Shown: positions 1 through 11,400 of the stretch, piece by piece
How the letters are laid out: every line of letters begins with the position of its first letter
How positions within the stretch are numbered: the first letter of the stretch is position 1
Program-made: the position numbers and the translations under genes
NCBI GenBank assembly: GCA_036345935.2
Contig: JADWOT020000006.1
Coordinates: forward strand, 20,724,967 to 20,788,966
DNA length: 64,000 nt
DNA from: Taenia hydatigena
Taxonomy: Eukaryota > Platyhelminthes > Cestoda > Cyclophyllidea > Taeniidae
Reading direction: 5' to 3'
Notes under the pieces: model-generated
The model's database searches: none
The model's input: only the letters and a program-made list of their open reading frames with translations
Told to the model about the DNA's origin: nothing

Positions 1-1653
1 GTTTACTGGCGCCCCCACGTATTAGTCATCACTGGTATTGCCAAGGCTCTGAGTGGTTCCTTTTGCCTTGGGTTTCATATAATTTACGGTATTTAATTCT
101 ATGCTATTATTAAAGACCGGATCAACTTGTGCTCGTTGTTCGCAGCGCTAACGAATGGCTCCCGACTAGGGGCAGTGATATCCAAGTGTGTGGTTGAACA
201 TCGAGTCTTGGTGAGCTACGGTGTTAAAATGATTCCCTTTATTAATTCAACCGCTGCACTATCCACGACTACTGCCCATGGGCGAATGCAGGCGGTTTCG
301 GCTCCACTTGCACACACGCCAAGGATTGTACAGGATACAGAGAGGGAAGAGTTCACCTTTTTCGTTCCCTTTTAATCACTTTTTTTGCACTGAATAAGTC
401 TTCCATTCTCTCGCAGTTCCTTAAAGGTTGTGAACATGTCGATCACTACGAAGGCGTTTTCATCGTCTGCATAAACGGACCTGTCCATAGACTGAAAAGA
501 GAGGAAATGGAGAGAGCTCTGAGGACATTTTAACTCAGGCTAGTCGGTCCGCCCAAACAGTCATTTGTCTTACTTTAAGTCCTCATTCGTCCATGTAATT
601 GTTGCTGTTCAACTTATCGACCGAAGGGAAAAAGGAGTCAGCTACTTTTCAGCTTATAAAATGAGGATAGAGTTTTAGTTTTAGTCAGTCTTGTTTGCAA
701 TAATGGCAAATTACGTGGTACCCAACTCACGCTTATGGCGTCCACGTGGATCCGTAGTGGATTGCTTATGTATAACGTGCAGACATGCAGTTTATGTTCA
801 GAGTTGCGGAAGTTGGTATCTCCGAGTAGATGGAAGTTATAAATGTCAAACACGAACTGAATGATTACCTACTTAAGGCCTTCTGTGTAGCACGATGTCG
901 TCAATGCGAAGTTTTGATCTGTAGGTTTGCAACTTGATTCAGTAGCTCAGTTTCTTGATTAATATTGCGAATTCTGTCCTCGAGAATTCATTAAAATCAA
1001 CGTGTAACACGTTAGTGTGGGGGTGTAGAACAGAACGGCTGATATGCATGGACATGCCAACTAGACGTTGCAGAGCGCCTTGATGCCCGTCAAAAATTAA
1101 ACACCACTTATGTAGTGCTAGTAGCAATAATTAAACATGAAGCAAGCTCACCAGAAGCACCACGAAGTCAAGCGGTTTGAGTGGATTGACTAAATACTTG
1201 AAGAGAAGCTCATGCAAAAGTTTTTGACCTCAAAGTAGGCAAATTTATCCCAGAATAGTTCGTCCTCCCTTAACACCAAAGCTTCATGGGTTCTGGTTAT
1301 CAGGAGGAACAATAGTCAATTAATAAAGCTCCGCCTTGGAATAAACCATTAGCGATTCCATTGAGAAGTCATCCATTTCACCTTTATCGCACTTACCAAC
1401 TGACCAATCATGGCGCGCTTTCGCGGAGAAGATGATCGACTGTGGTAGCAAGAAGTTCAAAGGCGCCACTAATTTGCATCAGTGACTTGCACCATGCATA
1501 AACAATTTCGCAAATACGAATATTGCATCAAATAACAATATTTGTGTGACAGTTGCATCCTATTTTAGTGTAAGTTGTAATATTTGATAACCAGAGCAAT
1601 AAGTGGTGATTAACAAATGCAAAGGGTAGGAACATAGTTTTCAAGGACTGTTC
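1..1653. other. Gene-poor stretch, no recognisable gene
   Basis: I see no exon with family motifs here. The open frames are short (60-97 codons), overlap on both strands and show no domain or paired splice sites. An 82-codon frame at 127-375 (+) starts on a non-ATG codon and resembles no family I know. The stretch could be upstream regulatory or intergenic DNA. Confidence 0.5.
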
Positions 1654-1830
1654 TGTAGCGTCCCAAGGCTTCCTTGAAGGCAAAAGAAGGCACAACATTG
1701 GGCAGAATATCCATTGAATAAACAGAGGAAACGGAGCTGCTGGCATGGCCCGAAGGCCAGCCCACGCAGCTATGACAATATGGTCACCTAAGTCACCGAA
1801 ACCAGCCGTCATAACAAACAAATTATTACC
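1654..1830 (-). repeat. Solo LTR of the TRIM family
   Basis: This is a minus-strand copy of the same LTR seen at 6876-7060. It starts TGTAGCGTCCCAAGGC and carries the central GCTGCTGGCATGGCCC block, then a diverged form of the conserved GGCCACCTCTGTGACC stretch. It ends in TTACC rather than TACA, which suggests age. A 4-bp direct repeat, GTTC, flanks it at 1650-1653 and 1831-1834, as expected for an LTR retroelement target-site duplication. There is no internal region, so it is probably a recombination-derived solo LTR. An overlapping 97-codon frame (1528-1821, minus) is the LTR read as protein and is not a gene. Confidence 0.82.
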
Positions 1831-2614
1831 GTTCCATGTGATTAAATACCTCGGAGCATTGGAGCAAATGCATGATGCAAATTAACACGCTCATTTTAGT
1901 CACTCAAGTGAAAATATCTGTGAAAAATCCAAAAGCACGATTTGCACGGTACCTCATCTTCGTGGCAAAAGAGGTTACTTCGGGCATTATTCTCCATCGG
2001 AGAGTGCTTGTTTAAATTAACTTTCTTGGAAGTAGTGCATGTGAAACAGCAATAGGCATTGAAAGTGATAAGGCAACTATGCTGTTCATAGGCAATTAAG
2101 GCCTTTAAAAGTTTTTACCAAGTCAAGTGTGATTCAATGTTTGGGCTCTCACTCTTGTAAGCACAATTCCGTACTTTGCAGGGTGAATTTCTGTAAAATG
2201 GGTAGAAAGAACCTCGAAGCAAACTCATAAAGGGGACTAAGAAGCTGCAATTTTTTGTCCTGTGAAAATTAATCAGATTCTCAGGACACGACTTCAGCCT
2301 TATTATTTTATAATAAGATTTAGCTATTGTAGCTGCAAATTGAAGCAATTACCTAATGACTTCAATTTGCCGTCATTGCGCGGGAAATAGAGCGTGCCAG
2401 TTAATTTTAAAACTGTTTGACTATTTTTAAAAGCCATTTGCTTCTATAAATGACTCGGGAAAGTAGAGTGGAAGGCTGGTAGTTTCAAGGTAATCCAAAC
2501 ACGGTAGAGGAAGCGATCGATGGCAAGACTTCAAACTGCATCGACACTTCAAGCATTGCATTGTATCCACATTTCCTTGTCTCCTACTACTGCCTTCACC
2601 ATTACTGCAATAAA
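1831..2614. other. Upstream region of the CFAP53-like gene
   Basis: No coding signal is visible on either strand. The last few hundred bases presumably hold the promoter and 5' leader of the ciliary gene starting at 2615. I cannot point to a specific promoter element. Confidence 0.4.
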
Positions 2615-4003
2615 ATGACGTCTATTGAGTTGGGACGTGTGTACGATGCCTGGAGGAGGCGCGACCAAGCTCAATACCAGAAGTCAGTCTTTAGTACACG
2701 AATTCGTACAGTCATGGACGATATCAGTGATAAATTGGAGGCACGCAGAGCCAGGCTATGCGAATTATTCAGACGTGAAAAGGCCGAATACATGGCCGCT
2801 TGTTCCGCTAAAATACATGCAGAAGAGAAAGCGCGAAAAGAGGCGATAATTGCAGAGGCTGCCGCGATTAAGGAACTAATCAAATCCAAAAACGCCGAGG
2901 TGGCAGAACGCGAATACCAACGACTACTCCATTTGTCAAGTGACGAATATCGGCTCTGTAGGCCAAAAATTTACAAGAGAGAGATATTGAAGGATCAGAG
3001 GGCTATAAATGAATCGAGGAGGAAGCAGAGAGCATACGAAAAGGCACGTGATATGAGTCTCGTTCAGCAACACGACGGAATAAGTTGCCAACTCATAAAG
3101 GCTGATTCAATCAGAAGCGAAGATAAGAAAGCCCTAAATAAAAAGTACCAAGACTCCCTTCTTCAACAAATAGCTGAAAGGGAAGCAAAAAGGAAGCTGG
3201 AAGAGGCAAACAAGCTGAACACCTTGAAGAAAATGGAGGATATCATAAAAGCAGAAGCGGAATTGCAAAAGCAGGAGGCTTTGCAAAAGATTGAAGCAAA
3301 GCAAAAAATAAGGGAGAATCTTCAGAGTCAAATGCAAGCACTGAAAATGAAGCTCAAGAAGGAGGAAGATGAAGATGCAGCATTTGACAAAGCAATAACT
3401 CAACGCTGGCGGATGAAGGAATTACCAAATGCGGATAGGAGGGAACGTCTAAAAGGTCACAATCATGACGTCAAAGACTTCTTAGAGTACCAGCAACAAG
3501 TTCGCGATTATCGCAGGTGCTCAGAGGCTGAAGCGGACAAACAGCGCGATGAATTTGCCGAAGAGTACCGTTGCATACAGCAGGAACGCGAAAAGACACG
3601 CCAGTGTTTCGTGCAACAGTTAAACAGGGAGACTTTTGAAGCACACAAAGGTGCCTTTGATGAAAATTCAAAGCGTCGAGCAGCGTTCAAAGCACAAAAG
3701 CTTGAAGAGGAAACAAAAGATTTACTTGAGGATAAACGCCAAGAAGAGGAAATGAGGAAGGCTTTAGAGACGGCTGAAGAAACAAAACGTAAAGCCTTAA
3801 GATTATCGCTTCTGAAGCAGCTGGAAGAAATCTGTTTGCGAAGAAAACAAGAGGCTGAAGAGATTGAAAAGGAGAAGACGGCTCAGCGGCTGGCAGATGA
3901 GGCGTATCAGATGAAGATTAAGAATCTTGTGTGTGATGAAAAGATGTGGGATGAGTATAGTCTTCATCCATGGCGTAGGATAGGGTTAAAGAAGAATGCC
4001 TGA
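2615..4003 (+). CDS. CFAP53: Cilia- and flagella-associated protein 53 (CFAP53/CCDC11-like)
   Basis: This is an intronless frame of 462 codons from the ATG at 2615. An in-frame ATG at 2561 would add 18 hydrophobic, poorly conserved residues, so the downstream start is preferred. The protein is charged and alpha-helical almost throughout, with long Glu/Lys/Arg/Gln coiled-coil runs typical of the trichohyalin-plectin-homology (TPH) family. Its N-terminus (AWRRRDQAQYQKSVFSTRI, then a basic helix with RRARLCELF) and the final 'HP-R' motif in YSLHPWRRIGL match the pattern of CFAP53, as do its length and domain order. CFAP53 is a microtubule inner protein of axonemal doublets and also acts at centriolar satellites in motile cilia. 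In a tapeworm it would serve flame-cell cilia and sperm. The lack of introns stands out beside its intron-rich neighbours and may reflect retroposition or intron loss. Other TPH-domain ciliary proteins (for example MNS1 or CFAP45) are the main alternatives. Confidence 0.82.
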   Translation: MTSIELGRVYDAWRRRDQAQYQKSVFSTRIRTVMDDISDKLEARRARLCELFRREKAEYMAACSAKIHAEEKARKEAIIAEAAAIKELIKSKNAEVAEREYQRLLHLSSDEYRLCRPKIYKREILKDQRAINESRRKQRAYEKARDMSLVQQHDGISCQLIKADSIRSEDKKALNKKYQDSLLQQIAEREAKRKLEEANKLNTLKKMEDIIKAEAELQKQEALQKIEAKQKIRENLQSQMQALKMKLKKEEDEDAAFDKAITQRWRMKELPNADRRERLKGHNHDVKDFLEYQQQVRDYRRCSEAEADKQRDEFAEEYRCIQQEREKTRQCFVQQLNRETFEAHKGAFDENSKRRAAFKAQKLEEETKDLLEDKRQEEEMRKALETAEETKRKALRLSLLKQLEEICLRRKQEAEEIEKEKTAQRLADEAYQMKIKNLVCDEKMWDEYSLHPWRRIGLKKNA

Positions 4004-6620
4004 AGTAAAGTGAATAGGAAAATGCGAGGATGCCGAACATACTCCCTTTGGGCCATTGTTCTGACTCGTAATACGTAATAGTTCGCATAAATTTAAGATG
4101 TATCATCACTCCATGTTGTGCAACAATATTCTTGATTTTAAAGAAAATTTTTAGATTTAAGTTTGTTGAGTAGATTACATGTTTCCTTGTGTGCAGCGAG
4201 GGCGCGCATCAGAGTAGGGAGAATTTCGTTTGGAAAGAACCCAAGTTAAAATAATCAACTCTTGAATAATCATAATTCACTTGAGACATGGCTTAAGTAG
4301 AAGGAACCATAAAAAAACTGCTCTTAAACTTCAAAATAGTTGGCAGAACAATTGACAAAGTGGTCAAAAGTATAAAGTGGGAGAATTGGTAGAAAAAAGT
4401 GAACAATCTGCACTGGAGATGTGAAGGAGTTTTCATCGACACAATTAGTGCTACCGCGGAGCTTACGGCAGGAGGAAATATGCCAGAGGCAGTGCGAAGG
4501 GATTGCGTTTGTGTAAAGATAACTGTATCAAACAATGGCGGCAATTAGCTGGTTTCATAAGCAAATGAAAGTTTGCCCCTTGGGATGGTCATTACAGATG
4601 TATTAATGTCGGCCAAAGGCGACTGAACACTTGAGGTTGTGTGTTCTTCAAATGAGGTAGAGAGAGGTGGTGTCAATGCAGCGGTCGGTTTTCCAAATAA
4701 TTTAGCATTTATTATTCAATATTAATCTTAAAATGTGTTCTGTTGAAAGCATACCTTATTCAACTGGCGGTCAGACATTTGACATGGTATCTAAGTGCTT
4801 GTTCAGTTCGGTGTTCTTTGGTGTAATTGCCTATACATTAGGTGGCTGCGCATGGGTCGCAATGCTGCTGCCCATGGTTTGACTTGGGTTGATTAGAGTG
4901 AAATTTTCTAACTGTAGTTGCGTTGATAAAGTTTTGGGATTCTTGATTGGCAACTCTCAAGACGTAGTAACGTCGCCTGACAGTGATGATGTAGGTGCGA
5001 TGCTCGTAGATTTTTTCAGACGAAGCGTCCGCTGGCTAGCTACTCAGAGGACGTAATGGTCGCATCCATACATAGAAGTTCCCCTGTTGCAATCGTTTAG
5101 CCGACAAACGGTAATTTAGAGGACAAATTCGCATTTTGGCAAATGGCAATTGGCTTGTCGAAATTATAATTTACTTTAGGCACTTGTTGCCGTCATCTGC
5201 AATTTCTCCCTCAGTGTAATGACCCCGAGCAAAAGCGCATTCTAGATTGCAAGTGCAGTTTCCCCACTTGTCCAAATTTAGTTACTATCGCCGCATTAAC
5301 AAAATGCAACAGTTCCGTTGAAATGTCCTCTTCTTAAGCCACGCTTTCATTGAGGGCCGCGATATTGATAAACGGCAACTAATATTTCGTAACCGCAACT
5401 CAGAAATGCGGTGACCCTAATGGAAATGTTTGACCTCTTGAACTAGCTGTGTGGACTGATGGTGGTATGGTTACTTCCCAATTGTAAGTTCTTCGCCAAT
5501 CGCTTCACCTGATGTAGTCTCATCAACTAAAGGTCGTTGGGGTGCTAGCACGTCAATTTAATGAGCGACAAGTTAAGTTAATTATCCAGAAGTTTTCTTG
5601 TGCAGCTGCTCAGCATTACGAAGCAGTAGTAGAAGTTCTGCTAAATTTGTGCTTATCCCAAACGTTGGATCAGGCCCTTCACTATGGCTCGATGTCACTG
5701 ACGAAGTGGCCTCACTACCCTTGAAAGACTGACAGTTTTAATGCATTTCTAACCTACAATTACCTTTTCTCGATGGATGGTTGTTGCGACTAATTCAAAT
5801 CTCCCAGCAAAGGCTAGTAAAATAACTAACTTGGTCGTGCGAGTGCGTGTATAAAACACGTAGATAAGAGCTTGCATTCGATTGGGTTCGCTTATATTAT
5901 CTCCATTGAAATTATCCCCTGTGTTGGTATATTTCTCCTGCAAGCATTTCATCAGTTACAATATCCTGAGTTGTTTGTGTAACGTCGTGAATACAAAAAA
6001 CGCGACAACCTTGTTTATTCTAAACGAAGTTCAGAGCATGTCCTTTTTATCATAATAGTTCAAATATTTGTTTGTCTTCACGTTTGAGCCACTTGGTGGC
6101 TGATTGGCACGCCCACTGTACACCCGCTGAGCAGCACTTTCTGTAGGCCATCCCAGTAGTCCCAAGTCCTTCCCAGCATCGATAATACGTATTCTGCTCT
6201 AGACATACGGAACCTATTGGTCTCAAAAAGTCTTAGGACGCTATATTAGTAGTTGCACACGGCGAATTCCTTCCTAAAGGATGACATCTCTGACTTCTAT
6301 TACTGAATGCCAAACCATAGCGTGCCGGATGAAGGTGCTTTGCCACGTATGGGTAATCTTTGACAATCCTCCATAGGTGGGTTAAAATGGCGCCTATTCT
6401 TGCCAACTACTTTGATCCCGCGTTGTGTAGGAACGCTGGCAACAACAACTTGCTACTAATTAAATAAAGACAGGACAGATTAAAATTGAGTGTCAAGGAG
6501 ACATGAGAGCGAAAAATCGTCCCACGAGACAATGTTGAAATCCATTTTTTATATAATGGTTTTGCTTATAGCCCGGTATTCTCACGACAAGCAATGGGCA
6601 GAAAAGATGGCCAGTACATT
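4004..6620. other. Intergenic, no recognisable gene
   Basis: This 2.6-kb stretch holds the 3' end of the CFAP53-like gene and non-coding DNA. The frames are short, with no domain-like content and no exon series. I found no RNA gene or clear promoter. Confidence 0.5.
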
Positions 6621-6679
6621 TGTAGTACTCTGTTTGTTAAAAGTGCTGGTTTCTGTCAAGGTCATAGAGGTGGCCGTAT

Positions 6680-6865
6680 TGTAGCGTTCCGAGGCTCCCT
6701 TGAAGGCAAAAGAAGGCGAAATGATAGGGTAGAATATATATATTCGCCGGACAGAGGGAAAAAGGCTGCTGGCATGGCCTGGAGGCCAGCCCACACAGCT
6801 AGGGCAATACGGCCACCTCTGTGACCTTGACAGAAACCAGCATTTTTAACAAACAGAGTACTACA
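6680..6865 (-). repeat. Inner solo LTR, inverted, inserted in the outer LTR
   Basis: This 186-bp LTR lies in the opposite orientation to the surrounding copy. It runs from TGTAGCGTTCC to GAGTACTACA, so it has the canonical TG...CA ends. The 4-bp duplication GTAT is present at 6676-6679 and 6866-6869. No internal region remains. Confidence 0.87.
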
Positions 6866-6875
6866 GTATTGCCCT

Positions 6876-7769
6876 TGTAGTACTTTATCTGTTTGTGCTG
6901 CCGGTTTCTGTCAAGGTCACAGAGGTGGCCATGTTGCCCGAGCTGCGTGGGCTGGCCTCTGGGCCACGCCAGCAGCCGTTTTCCCTCTGTCCGGTGAATA
7001 TATGTATTCTATCGTGCCACTTTGCCTTCTTTTGCCTTAAGGGAGCCTCGGGACGCTACATTGGTGGCAGCGGAAAGCGGACCCGATTCTATAGTGTTTT
7101 CATCCCGATCTCTATCACCTGCAGCATGTTGCAGTGGTGCGAAAGAAGTGCATGTGCTACGGACGGGCCAAAAACGACGTCCACCTCCGGCATCTAACCC
7201 ATCTCCGTGTTCTACAAGAAAGCTATCAACAACTGAAGCGACACTAGCCATGGACCGCCTGGAAAGTTTCGTTCCAAAGGTTACTCCTAATATACTTGCT
7301 TAAGGAGATCGGCGTACTAACGCCCCCTACGGACATACTGATGGTCGGCAGAACCACTTATTCCGAACATTGTTTCCAAGCCAGACGAAACTCGAAGTGC
7401 AATGCACTGTCAAGAGGGATCACTGACATTGGTGTCAAGCATCGCCTCAATCGCGTCGAATGTCGGCGACTGGCATGGTTAGCTCGTGGGTGCTTGCTGC
7501 AGCACTGAGTATGTTGTGATGGCTAACGCGGGAGGTGCACCAAGGGGTGCGTCGGGGACGACGCTCGAGAGAGGAGAGGGGCAATGTAGTACTTTATCTG
7601 TTTGTGCTGCCGGTTTCTGTCAAGGTCACAGAGGTGGCCATGTTGCCCGAGCTGCGTGGGCTGGCCTCTGGGCCACGCCAGCAGCCGTTTTCCCTCTGTC
7701 CGGTGAATATATGTATTCTATCGTGCCACTTTGCCTTCTTTTGCCTTAAGGGAGCCTCGGGACGCTACA
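6876..7769 (+). mobile_element. Full-length TRIM (miniature LTR retrotransposon), copy 1
   Basis: Two direct 185-bp LTRs (6876-7060 and 7585-7769) flank a 524-bp internal segment. I could find no mismatch between the LTRs by eye, which implies a recent insertion. Each starts TGTAGTAC and ends CGCTACA. Directly after the 5' LTR lies TTGGTGGCAGCGGAAAGC, placed like a tRNA primer-binding site (its TGG pairs with a tRNA 3' CCA). Directly before the 3' LTR lies the purine-rich AGAGAGGAGAGGGGCAA, placed like a polypurine tract. The target-site duplication is CCCT. There is no gag or pol frame, so the element is non-autonomous and must be copied by enzymes supplied elsewhere. The structure fits the Ta-TRIM family reported from taeniid tapeworms. 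Confidence 0.9.
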
Positions 7770-7896
7770 CCCTAGCTGCGTGGCCTGGCCTCCGAGCCAT
7801 GCCAGCAGCCTTTTTCCCTCTGTCCGTTGAATATATATATATTCTACTCTAGCATTCCGCCTTCTTTTGCCTTCAAGGGAGCCTCGGGACGCTACA

Positions 7897-8454
7897 CATT
7901 CGTTCTCGCCTAATTTGGTTCACAGATAGGACGGAAATTAGATTTAGTAAACTTATTGAAAGAGATCGGCGAATTTGAGGTCACTTAATTTCTCAGTTGA
8001 TTTGGAATTTTTTTCGGAGTGTTAATGTTGTAATAATCAAATTAAAAGGATCACTCAAAGGGACAGACCACATAAGGCTTCAGATGTCTATTCAACTCTT
8101 GGCTTCGGTGATATTCAACTTATTGTACCGTCATTGTACACGTGACAAGTGGAATAGCCCCTAAACCACGTAAGCAATCCCAAGCGCCATGTGTTTTTTT
8201 GCCTTTAGAATAGTCTTAAGGCACTTTGTTACGCAATGGCATCTCTTGAAGTCGATCCCTTCCAAATGGCTGTGTACCATAGATTCATATTAAATTTTGC
8301 TATCTTAATTATAATGAAATTGAACGTCTTCTCTAAATAATATATTACTGACTTTTGGCGCTCTAACTTTGATATTGACTCACTTTATTTTCTGTTTTAT
8401 TAGTTTGTTGTTAATGGGTTGATTGGTGGAGGTCTAGGTCGTGCGCATGCAGAA
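7897..8454. other. Upstream region of the TMEM62-like gene
   Basis: No coding signal is visible. The stretch is AT-rich near 8280-8400 and likely carries the promoter and leader of the gene starting at 8455. No specific element can be named. Confidence 0.4.
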
Positions 8455-11400
8455 ATGACTAAGAAATTTGCGTGTTTTATAATTTCAGTTATTCTCCTCG
8501 CTTTTTTGATACATGTTGCTTTTTACTTTGCTGACTTCCGTCGATCATCGCAGATTCAGGCCCTTAAATTTCCTCCTCGTAACGAAACGGATCTCATCTT
8601 TCCAGACAATTTTGCCGACCGAATATTTTGGTTCGTACAGGTAGGAGACCTAACTTTTACCTCAAACGGTTAGTTGTCTGATCTTCATTTGAGCCAGTTT
8701 CACGATAAAGGCAGAACTCTTGATTTTTCTCGCCTATGTTCTGTCCATTTTTCTGTTATCGTTCCAGATATTGTTGTTGTTTCAGGTAATGCATCACCGT
8801 TACCTGTTATTTTAGGTGATATAACCGATGCAAAGCTTCCGAATATGCGAGGTTCACGACAGTTTGAAATGGAATGGGTAGCATATGAAAGGACTGTAAG
8901 GAAGTTTTGTGCATCTCGACGAACCATATGGTTGGACATGCGCGGAAACCATGGTTTGTTACTCTTCGCAAATTACATATCTTAGATAACTTCAATGTTC
9001 CTTCTGTTTTCCACCCAGAAAATTATTTTCGGTAAGGTGTTTACATGCGTTTCTTCCCTAAACATCTATTTTTTTTCTCGTGGATTAACCTCTCTTAAAA
9101 TAGATACTTTTTTGTCGTCTAACTTCCTGTTCGATAGAATAACCTTTCATTTGATTCAACACTTTAAATGTCATTTATATTTCCTGCCCCCACTCCTCCT
9201 TTTTACGTGCTTTCTGTCTTCTTTTGCTCACAATTTTCTCATTTCTCCCGTGGTCTTGTGTCTCATTCACCTTGTTATCATCTCAGTCAGTACTCTGTAG
9301 ACGGCCTAAATTTCACCCAATCTTACATGATCATCCATCGTAAACCCTTTGGTACCTACTCGTTCATCGCTTTGGATGCCTGTCCGTCGCCCGGAATCAA
9401 ACGTCCACTCAATTTCTTTGGGCTCATAACTCCAGTAAGTGACATGAGAAGTTATTCTGTGTCTATCGTATTGGTTTTCTTAAAAAATGTAAGTAAAATT
9501 CTAATTTTAGCGACGCGTCCCACAATGCTTTCAAAGCGTCCTTTCATTCAGTAAATTTACCTCCCCACATTACATCGATTCATCTCGCGTATTCCTCTAT
9601 TTTTACTTTGTGTTTTTTTATTTTTCTTTCGAGTAGCGGCACGAATGTGCCGTTAATGTATAATTTCTATGACCATCTTTTACGTGAAGGTGCTAGTATC
9701 ACTTGTGATTTTTTGTCTTCCGTTGCAGGAATTGGCAAAATCTCTTCAATCTTTCTCTGCCAGGGTTTACGGTAGTAATCAAACCTTCTGGTTTGGTCAC
9801 TATCCCACATCCACAATCATCTCACCCGACTTTGATTTACGGGGTCTGATCGGGTACGCGTGTCTGTAGCACGAGTATGCATGATAATCTTTTTGAAGAC
9901 TCATTTTTATACGTCTATATTTAGCATGGGCTCAGGTTGCTATTGATTGATATCCTTTTTAACTCTGGACTTTATGAGCGTTTTGGCTCTAAGTGGAGAG
10001 TGTTCCCCATTGATCCAAACGTTAGATTTATTACTCCCCGAGGAGGAAGGCGTGGTTGATAAATTTATCAATAGGCAATTTTTACTGGTAACTTCTTTGT
10101 ACCGTCTTGATGCAAAAAATTTGGAAGGGTTAACTGAGGCGATGGAACTGGGAAATCCTTTTCAAATTTTAATTGCAGACATGGTGTCCAGCAATGCTTT
10201 TTTGTGGATGAAATTAGATCGGGTGAAAGTTGTCCTTTCAGCGGATGTATGTTTACTTGCTGATCCCTCTTGGTGGTTACTTGATTTCGACCTCCCTTAT
10301 TTATCCGATTGTTTACGGTTGGCTTTCTCTATTTCTACCCGAATGACTAAATCTTAGGAATTTGCAGTGCATATTTTCTAGCTTAGAGCTCCTAGAACGA
10401 GACATTTAACTTTTCGTTTTTTATCTAGTAACAGTGGGATATGCTTTCAGTTTTGGCAAGGCTTGTGGTGTGCGCTGTAACAGCAGAAGTCCCTGTCCCC
10501 TTTTCTGTTTATTTTGCACAAAATCTGCAATGTTCCCCGTTCATTTCAAGTGAAGAAGAATTAGACTGGTAACATTTGCTTTATCCCTAATTTCTTGCTC
10601 TGTGGCTCCATAACTTGTGTTGGACTGTATAGAACGCATGACTCATGGCCGTGGGCGATGTGGAGATCGTTCAAAATATAGTGAATTTTTCCCCTTTACC
10701 GAGTAGGCTAAATGTTGCCCTACCAAATTCAGCTGATATACTACTCTTCTCCATACACTTATCCATTCTGAAATAATCAACGCTGTCCTCGAGTGGCTTG
10801 GATTGATCCACAAATGATATAATGTTTGCTACTTCGTCACATCATTCGGATCTCCACTTCATTTCTTTCTTTTTATTTAATCGACTTGTTTGATCAGTTT
10901 TATATGAAACTGTTGCTAGTTTTATACTTGCTTTTACTTTCAGCAAGACGGCGTACTGTTATTTGTGCGGCCACTTGCATTCCCTGATGAATGTAGTACC
11001 GAACATGTATACGGTGCAGCCGCAAGGCTTCCTGGAACTTGAACTGGCGGACTGGCGTGATGGACGATTGTGAGTTAGGTTTCTCCTTCTTTTCTGAACC
11101 TTGTTTTTTAAACCTCCGAAGGATTTCCCATTGTCATTTAACTTTCCCCCCTCACACAAGATTATGGTAAGCTGCCGCGATCTGTCATTGATTCACGTGG
11201 CTTTCATGGTGCGATCCATCGGCTGCTTTGTGCGACTCCGACGCGCATAGTTAGGCTTTTCGTGTATAACCTGGCAAACATTATTCTCAGATCATAGTGA
11301 CATGAAGGTGGCTTGTAACGGTCTCCCACACCTTAGAGGACGTTCAAAAATTTAGCCTTTCTGAGTAGGCATTCACTTAAGAAATCGGGGCGTCAACGTT

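Larger units (their letters stand above)
6621..7896 (+). repeat. Outer solo LTR (TRIM family) split by two later insertions
   Basis: The outer LTR survives in three pieces, 6621-6679, 6870-6875 and 7774-7896. It begins TGTAGTACTC and ends GGGACGCTACA. A CATT target-site duplication flanks the whole structure at 6617-6620 and 7897-7900. The first gap holds a minus-strand solo LTR (6680-6865) between GTAT repeats. The second holds a complete TRIM (6876-7769) between CCCT repeats. With both insertions and one copy of each duplication removed, the pieces read as one continuous LTR through the GTATTGCCCTAGCTGCG junction. Because the left piece faces the inverted copy, 6621-6681 and 6805-6865 look like a 61-bp inverted repeat. 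That is a by-product of the nesting, not evidence for a DNA transposon. Confidence 0.88.

Noticed and set aside
6621..6865. Apparent MITE with 61-bp terminal inverted repeats
   Set aside because: The inverted repeat is explained by an inverted LTR inserted into the 5' part of a direct LTR. The GTAT duplication and the continuation of the outer LTR after 6870 show this.
7061..7584. Protein-coding content in the TRIM internal segment
   Set aside because: The frames are short, interrupted and not retained between copies 1 and 2, so I treat the segment as non-coding.
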